From Pseudomonas viridiflava (lineage in GTDB: Bacteria > Pseudomonadota > Gammaproteobacteria > Pseudomonadales > Pseudomonadaceae): DNA of 63,151 nt. Below are positions 17,364 to 26,730 of this stretch, in pieces. Under the pieces are notes generated by a model. That model was not told where the DNA came from. It did not search any database and saw only the letters and a program-made list of their open reading frames with translations. The DNA lies in the NCBI RefSeq assembly GCF_900583165.1, contig NZ_UTKY01000023.1, positions 1-63,151 of the forward strand, read 5' to 3'. The stretch's first letter is position 1, and every line of letters begins with the position of its first letter. The position numbers were made by a program, and so were the translations under genes.

Positions 17364-17789
17364 ATGACAACCCCCTTCATCGAAATCTGCGACCAGCCCA
17401 ACCCAGAAGCCGAACGCATTCTTGGCGCGGGCCTCGCAGCGTTCAACATAGGCATCACGGGTTTCAACGATCGCCTGCCTTTATCGGTGCTGGTCAAGGA
17501 CCCTGGAACCGGAGAGATCCTGGGTGGCATCAGCGGCAAAACCACCCTGGGCACGGCCTTCCTCGACCTGTTCCACCTGCCCGATACCCTGCGCGGCTCG
17601 GGCTTGGGCAGTCAGCTACTGCAAGCCTTCGAAGACGAGGCCCGGCGCCGGGATTGCATGAGTGCGGTGCTATACACCCTCAGTTTCCAGGCGCCGGGGT
17701 TTTATGAGAAACGTGGGTGGGTGCGGTTTGGGGAGATACCGTGCGAGCCACAGGGTAGCAGCCGGGTGTTTTTGTCCAAGGTATTGTGA
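17364..17789 (+). CDS. GNAT family N-acetyltransferase
   Basis: A 141-aa acetyltransferase. DTLRGSGLGSQLLQAFEDEA is the acetyl-CoA loop region and APGFYEKRGW a conserved C-terminal block. A GTG immediately precedes the ATG; AGGTGAG is 9 nt before the ATG, so 17364 is preferred. It is convergent with the AT-rich orphan gene 104 bp downstream. Confidence 0.82.
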   Translation: MTTPFIEICDQPNPEAERILGAGLAAFNIGITGFNDRLPLSVLVKDPGTGEILGGISGKTTLGTAFLDLFHLPDTLRGSGLGSQLLQAFEDEARRRDCMSAVLYTLSFQAPGFYEKRGWVRFGEIPCEPQGSSRVFLSKVL

Positions 17790-17893
17790 GGGGCAGCGCT
17801 ATGTCAAAATAAGCTGATAACCAATGTCCAACCCTCCATGCTGAGGGCTGGAAAAAGCGCTTTAGCACAGAGGTGCATTCGAGTGACCATCGT

Positions 17894-19165
17894 TTACAGA
17901 AGCGACCGGAGAGCTCTGTATTCACGCTTGAGCAACTCATGAAGCTCGCCCCTGTTCGCAGGGGGTTTAGCTAATCGCTTATCTCTGTTTGCGGAAATTT
18001 TCAATAATGCATCTGTACAGCCATTTTCACTGAAGTAATCCTCGCTACTGACTAGCGGCAATGGAATAAGATTACCTCGATGACTATCAAAAATAACACC
18101 TTTCACTTCATAGGCTTTTAACAGCTGACTCAATCCACCATCAAAACTTATAAACATGGGTACAAAAAAGTCCCCCTCGCCCTGAGACATTATTAAATTT
18201 TCCATGTAGCGCGGCGCGGCCATATCCCAAGCTGCATTATCCAACCGCTTCAATACCCTTTTCTGTTTTTTACCACCGCCACCTTTTTTTATTTTTTCCA
18301 GCATACTGACCGACAGCGGCTCTAGAAAGTACTTATGCGCAATAATTGCTTCACGATCCAGGTAGACACCTACCACATCATTGACAAAGTCAATAAACTC
18401 TAACATCTTATTCTTTGCGGATTTATTCGATGAGAGCTGGATCCTAACCATCCCGATGACTTGCAATAAAATAACACGTTGCATCAATGCAAAACTCAGT
18501 ATGTGATCACGCCCCTCTTCCGACGCATAAAAATCGTAAGTATAGGCAATCGCTCTACGCACAGCCTCGCGATGAGTAAAAATAGGTTTCGGGTTAGAGG
18601 TGCGCTTGTATTCGTCGCAGTCGATACTTCTAAATAATTGCAGACTTACCAAGTTAACCCTGAAGTCTCTATTGAGGGACTTCCAAAATAACAAGGGTGA
18701 GTCATCGATACGTGCGTGAACCCCCCTAATTGTCTTGACATTCTCCACCATATAATAAAAAAAATCGAAGTTTAGATTATCATTCAAAATATCATCCACA
18801 AAACCAACAACCTTATGATGCATGCTTTTCAAGGGCCGCCCCCTGACCAAAGCATCAACAAAAGTTGCCATATTTGTATCAAACATCAAGCTATAGTCAA
18901 TTTTAAAATCGCTACGCCCTTTTTCGTAATAATCTTTCAAGATTTTATCGTTAACGAAGTACACTTCCCCACCCGAGAAGTAACGACTTAAAACAGCTTG
19001 ATCGCCCTTTGTGTACTTCAAGATAGACGCTGGAATGTTTGATCTTTTGTAATCCTCCAAAGCCACAATTGCTGTCATGTCGGATTCAAGTCCCATGGAC
19101 ATCCAAAGCTGATTCACGTCCGCTGTACTCGTTGCCTTGGACAAAAAATAGGCAAGCGTTTGCAT
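17894..19165 (-). CDS. AT-rich orphan protein of unknown function
   Basis: About 423 aa from the ATG at 19165. The frame stays open to 19369, but that extension is GC-rich and unlike the rest. The body is strikingly AT-rich with AAA/AAT/ATT codons, unlike every neighbour. No domain recognised. It contains an Asp-Thr-Asn segment (SLMFDTNMATFVD) followed by long helices, and a basic GGGGKKQKR stretch near residue 300. No transmembrane segment is evident. The sequence signature suggests recent transfer; a phage-conflict or other accessory role is possible but unsupported. Confidence 0.6.
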   Translation of the reverse strand: MQTLAYFLSKATSTADVNQLWMSMGLESDMTAIVALEDYKRSNIPASILKYTKGDQAVLSRYFSGGEVYFVNDKILKDYYEKGRSDFKIDYSLMFDTNMATFVDALVRGRPLKSMHHKVVGFVDDILNDNLNFDFFYYMVENVKTIRGVHARIDDSPLLFWKSLNRDFRVNLVSLQLFRSIDCDEYKRTSNPKPIFTHREAVRRAIAYTYDFYASEEGRDHILSFALMQRVILLQVIGMVRIQLSSNKSAKNKMLEFIDFVNDVVGVYLDREAIIAHKYFLEPLSVSMLEKIKKGGGGKKQKRVLKRLDNAAWDMAAPRYMENLIMSQGEGDFFVPMFISFDGGLSQLLKAYEVKGVIFDSHRGNLIPLPLVSSEDYFSENGCTDALLKISANRDKRLAKPPANRGELHELLKREYRALRSLL

Positions 19166-19448
19166 TCCCGGCTCATCAATCACTGCGCACCCCCTTCCAC
19201 TAATAAGCCCGTGAACATCGGGCGTTTCTATCTTCAGATGCTTTACCGCAGACACCCTGCATGTCTGCGCATGGACCACGGCCCGCTCTATCTCCACCAC
19301 TGTGCAAACAAATCTGTCTTGAACGAGGTTGCCACGCGCCGGGCGGCGAAGCCGCTTTACCAAAGCCACCGCGCTGTTTCAGAAAGCAGAGCTGCCTAAG
19401 GTGGGGCGGCTTCGCCATCCCCAACGCGGGTCAGCCCGCGCACCACAT

Positions 19449-20651
19449 TCACCAGCTCCCCGATGCCCCGCCGCCGCCGCTGGAACCACCGCCCCCCGAC
19501 GAACTGCTGCTGGAGCTGGAACGACTGGAACCCGAACTCGACCGCCCACCGCTTGAACTCGACCCTGCCCCCGTGCCGCTTTGGATAAACACAAACAGCG
19601 CCGCAAATGAAGCCATGGGGATCGCCACCAACCACCCCTGGGCTGCGTTGCCCAACAACATGCCCGCCACACCGTAAATCAGCGCAACTGCCAACAAGCG
19701 CAAGAGGAAAAACTTTGGGCTGTTTTTCCAGGACTCCTTGATCAGCAAGAACAGCAGCAGGTACAACCCCAGCACCACCGCGCCGCCCAAGGGATACGCC
19801 AGCCAATGGATAAGGTTGACGTCTACGTAGTGGTCCGCAACCAGTACACCAGCGATATAGGCCAGCAAGCCCAGCACACTATAGAACGCCGTACGTGCCA
19901 TCCACAGCGCACCGAACGTGGCCCCACCGATCAGCGCCGTCAGCGGCACCACCAGCAGGTACATCGGCCACTCCCGTCCGCCAACGTAAATCGCCAGCAG
20001 CACCGTAACAGCCACCGCCGCCATTAAAGCGCGGCGCCATTTCAGGGTGCCGGACGCCATCAGCACACCGCCAACGCCGCCGAACACAAACGCCAGCAGC
20101 ACGGCAATGGCCCCGGCTGGTAAGCCGGGCGCAGCAACCTCAGGCAGGTCTCCGCCCTCCACCAGCACCACCAGGTCATTGACGCCCTGGGACACACCCG
20201 CCGCGAAATCCCCCTGGCGAAACGCGGGCGTGATGTGTTCTTCGATGATGCGATGGGCCAGCAAGTCGGTCACCGTGCCTTCCAAGCCGTAGCCAACTTC
20301 GATACGCACTTTGCGATCCTCCTTGGCCACCACCAGCAGGATGCCGTCGTCTACATCCTTGCGACCCAGCTTCCAGGCGCGGAACAGTTGGTTGGCGTAG
20401 TCCTCGATGCTTGCGCCGCCGGTGGAGGGCACCATCAGCACGGCCACCTGGGCGCCTTTGCGCTGTTCGAGGTCGGCAAGCTGGCTTTTCAGGCGGGAGG
20501 TGGTGCTGGCGTCCAGGGTGCCGGTGAGGTCGATCACCCGTTGATCGAGGGCGACGCCAATCGGCGAAGGGTCCGCCTGGGCAGTGCCCCACAGGCCGAC
20601 ACACATCAACACCAACAGGCCCCATACCGATTGCCGCAAAATCGCCGTCAT
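19449..20651 (-). CDS. TPM-domain (YgcG-type) membrane protein
   Basis: A 400-aa protein with an N-terminal signal peptide (cleavage after about residue 26), a periplasmic TPM domain (about 35-165, with DDGILLVVAKEDRKVRIEVGYG as its 101-122 region), about five hydrophobic segments (200-350) and a Ser/Gly-rich tail ending GGGGASGSW. This architecture is that of YgcG-like proteins, whose role in bacteria is not established although plant TPM proteins act in photosystem repair. It stands alone, without the LemA partner often found next to relatives. CAGG lies upstream of the ATG. Confidence 0.85.
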   Translation of the reverse strand: MTAILRQSVWGLLVLMCVGLWGTAQADPSPIGVALDQRVIDLTGTLDASTTSRLKSQLADLEQRKGAQVAVLMVPSTGGASIEDYANQLFRAWKLGRKDVDDGILLVVAKEDRKVRIEVGYGLEGTVTDLLAHRIIEEHITPAFRQGDFAAGVSQGVNDLVVLVEGGDLPEVAAPGLPAGAIAVLLAFVFGGVGGVLMASGTLKWRRALMAAVAVTVLLAIYVGGREWPMYLLVVPLTALIGGATFGALWMARTAFYSVLGLLAYIAGVLVADHYVDVNLIHWLAYPLGGAVVLGLYLLLFLLIKESWKNSPKFFLLRLLAVALIYGVAGMLLGNAAQGWLVAIPMASFAALFVFIQSGTGAGSSSSGGRSSSGSSRSSSSSSSSGGGGSSGGGGASGSW

Positions 20652-20779
20652 ACTTTGTTACCTGAAGTTTCTTCCTGAAGGCGCCGACTGTACCCTATCA
20701 GCGGTTTACCGCGTGACCCCAGGCATGTGACTCTCTAAACTGCGTCCACCCATAGCAAAAAGCCATAACCGAGACCCCC

Positions 20780-21595
20780 ATGGACTTACGCCTGCGCAAT
20801 AACGTCAAAGTAATGGGTAACGGCACCGCCACCCTGGTGTTCTCCCATGGGTTCGGGTGCAACCAGGCCATGTGGAATTTTCTGGCGCCGCAATTTTGCG
20901 AAGGTTTTCGCGTGGTGATGTATGACCTGGTGGGTGCGGGTCTGTCGGACCTTACGGCATTCGACAAAGACAAATATGGCGCGCTAGACGGTTATGCCCG
21001 TGACTTGAACGAACTGATCGACGCCTTCGCCATCGGCCCGGTGATACTGGTGGGGCACTCCGTCAGCGCAATGATCGGCACCCTCGCCGACCGCCTGGCG
21101 CCTGGGCGCATCGCCGCCCATGTGATGATCGGCCCGTCGCCGCGTTATATCGATGTGGACGATTACGTCGGCGGCTTCAAGCGCGACGACATCGACGACC
21201 TGCTCGACACCCTCGACAGCAACTACCTGGGCTGGTCCAGCGCTATGGCCCCAGTGATCATGGGCGCGCCGGATCAACCGGCCCTGAGCGAAGCACTCAC
21301 CGACAGTTTCTGCCGCACTGAACCGGAGATCGCCAAGCACTTTGCGCGGGTGACCTTTATGTCCGACAACCGTCAGGACATAAACGGCCTGGCCACGCCC
21401 GTGTTGATCCTGCAATCGAGCGACGACCTGATCGCCCCCGTTGCCGTGGGGCAGTACCTGCACAGCGTATTGCCCAACAGCACCTACTGCCTGGTGGACA
21501 ACGTCGGCCACTGCCCACACATGAGCGCGCCCCAAGCCTGCGCGGACGCGATGCATTCCTTTCTGGCACCCTGGGCCACAGCCGATGCCCGTTGA
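20780..21595 (+). CDS. RsbQ-like alpha/beta hydrolase
   Basis: A 271-aa hydrolase of the RsbQ/strigolactone-receptor type. The nucleophile elbow is GHSVS with Ser94, the acid is in SSDDLIAP (about 215), and the His is in VGHCPH (about 244), giving a complete triad. In Bacillus, RsbQ works with the PAS phosphatase RsbP to sense energy stress. Here the gene overlaps by 11 bp the start of a PAS histidine kinase, an analogous pairing with a kinase output. A small hydrophobic ligand is probable but unknown. Confidence 0.88.
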   Translation: MDLRLRNNVKVMGNGTATLVFSHGFGCNQAMWNFLAPQFCEGFRVVMYDLVGAGLSDLTAFDKDKYGALDGYARDLNELIDAFAIGPVILVGHSVSAMIGTLADRLAPGRIAAHVMIGPSPRYIDVDDYVGGFKRDDIDDLLDTLDSNYLGWSSAMAPVIMGAPDQPALSEALTDSFCRTEPEIAKHFARVTFMSDNRQDINGLATPVLILQSSDDLIAPVAVGQYLHSVLPNSTYCLVDNVGHCPHMSAPQACADAMHSFLAPWATADAR

Positions 21596-22727
21596 CCTAT
21601 TCAACAATGCCGCCTGCGCGCTGGCCGTTACCGCAGAGGACGGCACCCTCCTGCAAGCCAACGCGCGCTTCGGCGAATGGCTCGGGCTGAGCCCCGCCGA
21701 ACTGTGCGGGCGACGCTTCCAGGATCTGCTGACCATGGGCGGGCGGATTTTTCACCAGACCCACCTGGCACCCATGCTGCGCATGCAAGGTAACTTCACC
21801 GAAGTAAAACTGGACATGCGCCACAGCGACGGCCGCAAGGTGACTGTGCTGCTTAACGCCATCAAGCGTACGCACGAGGGCGAAACCCTCTACGACCTGG
21901 CCCTGTTCGGCACCACCGACCGTGACAAATACGAGCGTGAACTGCTCAACGCCCGCAAGTTGGCCGAGGCGCTGCTGCAAGAAAAAACCGCGACTGAACT
22001 CGCGTTGCAGCAAGCCCAGGCCGAGCTGAGCGAAGCCTATGCCATCGCCCAGCGCCGGGCGCTGTTTGCCGAACAGATGGTGGCGATTGTCAGCCATGAC
22101 CTGAAAAACCCGCTGACGGCGATCCGCATGGCGTCGGACTTTCTCAACCGTGGCGAACGCACCGCCAAGGAACGCCAGTTGCTGGGCCACATCGGCCAAT
22201 CCTCAGAACGCGCCCAACGTATGATCGCCGACCTGCTGGACTTCACCCAGGCACGGGTCGGCCAAGGTATTACCATCAAGACCGCCCCCGTAGACCTGCA
22301 TGCCCTGACCCACCAGGCGGTGGACGAACTGCGCGTGGCCTTCCCCACGGCCACCCTGGAACATCACGCCATTGGCAGCGGCGACGCCCGCCTGGACGCT
22401 GACCGCGTGCAACAGATCATCGGCAACCTGGTGGCCAATAGCGTGGCTTATGGCGACTTGCTGCGGCCGATCAGCATTACCTCACGGTTGGGGGATGGGC
22501 ATTGCGAAGTATCGGTGCATAACCATGGTGCGGTGATTCCCCAAACGTTACTGGCCGGGTTGTTCGAGCCCATGACTCGTGGCACCGACCAGGGCAGTGA
22601 CGTGCGCAGCGTGGGGTTGGGGCTGTATATCGTTCGGGAGTTGGCCAAGGTGCATGGCGGCGACGTCGCCGTCGATTCCACCGAACAAGGCGGCACTACG
22701 TTCTGTGTGCGCTTTCTGCCTGCGTAA
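21585..22727 (+). CDS. PAS-domain sensor histidine kinase
   Basis: A 380-aa soluble kinase: PAS domain (about 5-110), a coiled-coil linker (about 115-160), HisKA with VSHDLKNP carrying H171, and an ATPase domain ending GLGLYIVRELAK. No membrane segments. Translation is coupled to the RsbQ-like hydrolase through the 11-bp overlap, so the PAS domain probably receives a product of, or contact with, that hydrolase. No response regulator is adjacent, so the phosphate acceptor is unknown. Confidence 0.9.
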   Translation: MPVDLFNNAACALAVTAEDGTLLQANARFGEWLGLSPAELCGRRFQDLLTMGGRIFHQTHLAPMLRMQGNFTEVKLDMRHSDGRKVTVLLNAIKRTHEGETLYDLALFGTTDRDKYERELLNARKLAEALLQEKTATELALQQAQAELSEAYAIAQRRALFAEQMVAIVSHDLKNPLTAIRMASDFLNRGERTAKERQLLGHIGQSSERAQRMIADLLDFTQARVGQGITIKTAPVDLHALTHQAVDELRVAFPTATLEHHAIGSGDARLDADRVQQIIGNLVANSVAYGDLLRPISITSRLGDGHCEVSVHNHGAVIPQTLLAGLFEPMTRGTDQGSDVRSVGLGLYIVRELAKVHGGDVAVDSTEQGGTTFCVRFLPA

Positions 22728-22755
22728 GATCTTGCAATATATTCTCAATAACGCC

Positions 22756-22774
22756 ACCATTGAGAATCATTGTC
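22756..22774 (+). promoter_or_regulatory. Putative Fur box before the first ECF sigma gene
   Basis: The segment 22759-22774 (ATTGAGAATCATTGTC) matches 13 of the last 16 positions of the 19-bp Fur consensus. It lies 22-40 nt before the sigma-factor start, as expected for iron-repressed control of a FecI-type gene. Confidence 0.7.
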
Positions 22775-22795
22775 ATTCGCCAGGTAGCGTCAAAC

Positions 22796-23314
22796 GTGTC
22801 GCTCAATCCTTCTTCCTGCTCGCCCTCGCGCAATGCGGCCCTGCACCGCCTGTTTGGCGACCACCATCACTGGCTGCTGGAACGCTTGCGGCTGCGCCTG
22901 GGTTGTCGTGAGGATGCAGCCGATGTGGCGGCGGAAACCTTTGCCCACGTGGTGGCGATGCCTGATCCGCAGACCATTCGCGAGCCTCGCGCATTGTTGA
23001 GCACGATCGGTAAGCGACTGATCTTTGCGCGCTGGCGGCGCAATGACGTGGAGCGCGCCTACCTTGAAGTCTTGGCCACCCGGCCCGAAGCGACGGCGCC
23101 CTCGCCCCAGGAACACTGGCTGGTGATCGAAGCCTTGATGGAAATCGACCGCCTGCTCGACAGCCTATCGTCCAAAGCCCGCGCCGCCTTCCTGTACAGC
23201 CAGCTCGACGGGCGCACCTACGCCTGCATCGCCCGCGAGCTCGGCGTGTCGGTGACCCGCGTGCACCAATACGTGGTGCAGGGCTTGACCGCCTGTTACC
23301 TGGCCACGTCATGA
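22796..23314 (+). CDS. FecI-type ECF RNA polymerase sigma factor
   Basis: A 172-aa sigma factor with region 2 in the N-terminal half (DAADVAAETFAHVV, then LLSTIGKRLIFARWRR) and region 4 in the C-terminal half (ARELGVSVTRVHQYVVQGL). The GTG at 22796 has AGGTAG upstream and is preferred to a TTG at 22760 that falls inside the Fur box. Its stop overlaps the anti-sigma start by 4 bp (ATGA). It should direct transcription of the receptor gene 24354-26717 when that receptor binds its siderophore. Confidence 0.9.
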   Translation: MSLNPSSCSPSRNAALHRLFGDHHHWLLERLRLRLGCREDAADVAAETFAHVVAMPDPQTIREPRALLSTIGKRLIFARWRRNDVERAYLEVLATRPEATAPSPQEHWLVIEALMEIDRLLDSLSSKARAAFLYSQLDGRTYACIARELGVSVTRVHQYVVQGLTACYLATS

Positions 23315-24252
23315 GCGGCTTGCCGCCTGCGGTGGCGCAGGCCATCGAGTGGTATGCACGGCGAGGCTCGGGCGCGTTTGACGGGGCGGCGCAGTCGCAA
23401 TTCGAACAGTGGCTGAAGGCCGACCCCCGTCATCAGGATGCTTGGCAAGGGCTTACCCGCCAACTGGAACGTACGCTGGTGCCGCTGGCGCAGCAGCAGG
23501 GCTCGCGCCAGGCACTCAATAGCGTCAACCACAGCCGTAGGCGCCTGTTGCGGGGTGCGTTGGCCGTGGGTGCGGTGGCCGTGGGCACGCCGTTGATGAC
23601 CCTGCGCGGCGGCCCGCTGCATGAGCGTTGGGGCGCAGACCTGCGCACCACCACCGCCGAGCGCCGGCGCTTCACGCTACAGGATGGCTCCGCGCTGCTG
23701 CTCAATGCCCGCAGCGCCGTGGACCTGGATTTCAGCGCCACCCAACGCACCGTGCAGCTCTTACGCGGTGCAGTGCAAGCCCAGGTGCACAGCGACCCGG
23801 CACGTCCGTTTGTCTTGCAGTGCCCCTGGGGCGAAGCCTGGCTCAGTAGCGGGCGCTGCCAGCTCAGCCTGCAAGCGGGCACGGCCCAGCTATGGGCCTT
23901 GGAGGGTGAGTTGGAACTACGCACACCCGGTTCTCGTCAACGCCTGGCAGCCGGTCAGGGCCTGATCTTCGACGGCAGTGCCTGGCGGCCAGTTGCCAAG
24001 GGCTATATCGACGAGCGTGCATGGGCCAAGGGTTTGCTGGAGGTCCATAACCAGACGCTGGGTCAGGTGATCGATCATCTGCGGCCCTACCACACAGGGC
24101 TATTGCAGGTGTCGACGAGCGCAGCCGCGTTGCGCATCTCTGGGGTATTCAATCTGGATGACAGCCGCCAGGCCCTGGCCGCGCTGGCGGATGTGCTGCC
24201 GCTGGAGGTGGTGTCTTACCTGGGCCTGTGGACGCGCATCGACCACGCGTAA
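23311..24252 (+). CDS. FecR-type anti-sigma/sigma regulator
   Basis: A 313-aa transmembrane regulator. The N-terminal cytoplasmic DUF4880-like part (AIEWYARRGSGAFDGAA, then RHQDAWQGL) binds the sigma factor; one membrane segment lies at about 75-92; and a periplasmic FecR domain follows (LQDGSALLLNARSAVDLDF). It passes the signal from the STN domain of the receptor to the sigma factor. Coupled to the sigma gene by a 4-bp overlap and followed by its receptor gene 101 bp downstream. Confidence 0.9.
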   Translation: MSGLPPAVAQAIEWYARRGSGAFDGAAQSQFEQWLKADPRHQDAWQGLTRQLERTLVPLAQQQGSRQALNSVNHSRRRLLRGALAVGAVAVGTPLMTLRGGPLHERWGADLRTTTAERRRFTLQDGSALLLNARSAVDLDFSATQRTVQLLRGAVQAQVHSDPARPFVLQCPWGEAWLSSGRCQLSLQAGTAQLWALEGELELRTPGSRQRLAAGQGLIFDGSAWRPVAKGYIDERAWAKGLLEVHNQTLGQVIDHLRPYHTGLLQVSTSAAALRISGVFNLDDSRQALAALADVLPLEVVSYLGLWTRIDHA

Positions 24253-24353
24253 ATTTATTTTCCGGCGCCCCTTAAAAAACCGCGCACTTACGCTACAGAC
24301 CAGATAGAAACGCGCGAAATGCGCCCTGTCCTGAGCCCTATCGAGTCCACGCC

Positions 24354-26717
24354 ATGCACCCGAACACCTTCTTCCCCCTGCTGCTCGGCGGCTGCCTGCT
24401 GAGCTGCGCCGCCCTGGCCGCCGAACCCGCGCAAGACTTCGACTTGCCCGCAGGTTCCCTGGCCACCACGTTGATCCAGATCGGCCAGGCCAGCGGGCGT
24501 CAGGTGTTGTTCATTCCTGCCGATGTCGACGGGCGTCAGGCCCAAGCCGTACGTGGCCACTTGAGTGCGTCGCAAGCGGTGAGCAACGCCCTGCAGGACA
24601 CCGGTTTGCGCGTACGCATCACCGCCAGCGGCGCCCTCAGCGTGCAACCCGCCAGCGGTGATGGGGTGACCCTGGACGCCATCAACATCGACGGCCGCGC
24701 CAGCGCCCAGGCAGGCGATGACAACCAGAACTTCGTCGCGCAGCGTTCCAGCGCCGGCACCAAGACCCGTACAGACCTGGTCAAAATCCCGCAATCGGTG
24801 TCGGTGGTGACACGCGCCGAACTGGACGAGCGCAAGAGCGATAACCTCTCGGACTCGCTCAAATACACCCCTGGGTTCAGCAGCCAACCCAGCAGTTTCA
24901 GCCGCACGGCAGATGACTACACCCTGCGCGGGTTCAATGTGGGGGCAGGCACCGGCGGTATATTGCGCGACGGTATGAAGCTGCAGTCCAACCCCTACGA
25001 CGGCAGCGTCGAGGCCTATGGCCTGGAGCGTATCGAGGTACTCAAGGGCGCCTCGTCGGTGCTCTACGGCCAACTGTCGCCAGGCGGCATGATCAACACG
25101 GTGAGCAAGCGCCCCACGGACACACCGCTGCACGAAGTCGGGGTGGAAGTGGGTAACTACAACCGCCGCCAATACACCCTCGACCTCGGCGGCCCGCTGG
25201 ATGACCAGGGCCAGTTCAGCTACCGCCTCACCGGCCTGTGGCGCGACAGTGACACCCAGGTCGACCACGTTGACGACGACCGCCGCTACATCGCCCCCGC
25301 CATCACCTGGAAGCCCGACGACGACACCTCGCTGACCGTACTGGCCAGCCATCAGGAAACCTACACCGGCTTTTCCCCGCCCATGAGTTACCGCATGAGC
25401 ACCTACAGCAACACGCCGGGCTACAAGATCGGGCGTAATGATTTCGTAGGCGAGCCGGGTTATGACCATTTCAACAACCGCATGGATACCCTTGGGTATC
25501 TGTTTGAACACCAGTTCAGCGACCAACTGAAAGTGAATCACAGCCTGCGGTATTTCCAGGCCAACACCGACTGGAGCTACCTGATCCCGGTGGCCATCTC
25601 CGGCACCCAATTGAGCCGTCGCTACAGTGATCGCCAGGAGCGCTCCACCGGCTGGACCACTGACAACAACCTCAGCTACACCCTCGACAGCGGTGCCTGG
25701 CGCCATGAATTGCTGGTGGGCGTGGACTACTACCACAAGACCTATGATTCGCACCGCTACATCAGCGCCACCGCCGCGCAACTGGCGCCGCCCCTGAACC
25801 TGGCCACCCTGCAATACACCGGCGTGGGTGCCAACACCGCCGCCGACAGTGGCTCGGATTTGCACAGCACCCAGGCGGGCATCTACCTGCAAGACCAGAT
25901 CACCTACAACGATAAATGGGTGCTGCTGCTGGGCGGTCGCCAGGACTGGGCCGACAGCGTCACCACCACCTTTGCCACCGACGCCCGCGCAACCCGTGGC
26001 GACAAGAAAGCCACCGGCCGGGTTGGCCTGGTGTACTTGGCGGACAACGGCCTGGCGCCGTACGTGAGCTACAGCCAGTCGTTCCAACCGGCCAGCGTGA
26101 GCAACCCGGCATTTGGCAACGCCTTTGCGCCGCTCGAAGGCGAACAGTACGAAGTGGGCCTGCGCTATCAGCCTCCCGGCAGCGACACCTTGCTCAGCGC
26201 CGCGGTCTACCGACTAGACCAGGACAACTCCCTGAGCCTGGACAGCCTCACCAACACCTACGTGCAATACGGCAAGACCCGCACCAAAGGCGCGGAGCTG
26301 GAAGTCAAAAGCAACCTCACCGACAACTTGCAACTGAGCGCCGGCTACGCCTACACCGACACCCACGTGTTGCAAGACCAGACCGCCAGCAACGTGGGCA
26401 AGCGCATCGAGGGCATCCCCTACAACAGCGCCAGCCTGTGGGCCAGCTACCGCCTGGCCAGCCTGGGCCTGGAGAAACTGCGCATCGGCGGCGGCGCGCG
26501 TTACACCGGTACCACCCGGACCACGCCAAGCGTCTACGACGGCAAGTTACCGGCCTACACCTTGGTGGACGCGCTGATCAGCTATGACGTGGATGCCCAT
26601 TGGCAAGTGCAGGCCAAGGCCCAGAACCTGTTCGACAAGAAGTACCTGTACTGCAACACCACCTGCCGCTACGGCGACGAGCGCAGTTTGCTGGGGTCAG
26701 TCACGTATCGCTGGTAA
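24354..26717 (+). CDS. TonB-dependent hydroxamate-type siderophore receptor with STN domain
   Basis: A 787-aa outer-membrane receptor: signal peptide (1-22), periplasmic STN signalling domain (about 25-100), plug (KTRTDLVKIPQSVSVVT onwards; GLERIEVLKGASSVLYG around 222) and a 22-strand barrel ending in the aromatic-terminated YRW. The paired Cys near the C-terminus (CNTTC) and the plug sequence recall FhuA/FoxA-type receptors for ferrichrome or ferrioxamine. With the upstream sigma/anti-sigma pair it forms a complete cell-surface signalling system, most likely for a xenosiderophore. The exact ligand is inference. Confidence 0.88.
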   Translation: MHPNTFFPLLLGGCLLSCAALAAEPAQDFDLPAGSLATTLIQIGQASGRQVLFIPADVDGRQAQAVRGHLSASQAVSNALQDTGLRVRITASGALSVQPASGDGVTLDAINIDGRASAQAGDDNQNFVAQRSSAGTKTRTDLVKIPQSVSVVTRAELDERKSDNLSDSLKYTPGFSSQPSSFSRTADDYTLRGFNVGAGTGGILRDGMKLQSNPYDGSVEAYGLERIEVLKGASSVLYGQLSPGGMINTVSKRPTDTPLHEVGVEVGNYNRRQYTLDLGGPLDDQGQFSYRLTGLWRDSDTQVDHVDDDRRYIAPAITWKPDDDTSLTVLASHQETYTGFSPPMSYRMSTYSNTPGYKIGRNDFVGEPGYDHFNNRMDTLGYLFEHQFSDQLKVNHSLRYFQANTDWSYLIPVAISGTQLSRRYSDRQERSTGWTTDNNLSYTLDSGAWRHELLVGVDYYHKTYDSHRYISATAAQLAPPLNLATLQYTGVGANTAADSGSDLHSTQAGIYLQDQITYNDKWVLLLGGRQDWADSVTTTFATDARATRGDKKATGRVGLVYLADNGLAPYVSYSQSFQPASVSNPAFGNAFAPLEGEQYEVGLRYQPPGSDTLLSAAVYRLDQDNSLSLDSLTNTYVQYGKTRTKGAELEVKSNLTDNLQLSAGYAYTDTHVLQDQTASNVGKRIEGIPYNSASLWASYRLASLGLEKLRIGGGARYTGTTRTTPSVYDGKLPAYTLVDALISYDVDAHWQVQAKAQNLFDKKYLYCNTTCRYGDERSLLGSVTYRW

Positions 26718-26730
26718 TAGATAGATCGCC

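Noticed and set aside
8967..17789. Integron-like cassette array
   Set aside because: Gene types fit, but strands are mixed and I found no integrase and no attC-type paired core sites.
24288..26087. 599-codon open frame on the minus strand
   Set aside because: Antisense to the siderophore receptor, Val/Gly/Ala-rich and low in complexity; not a real gene.
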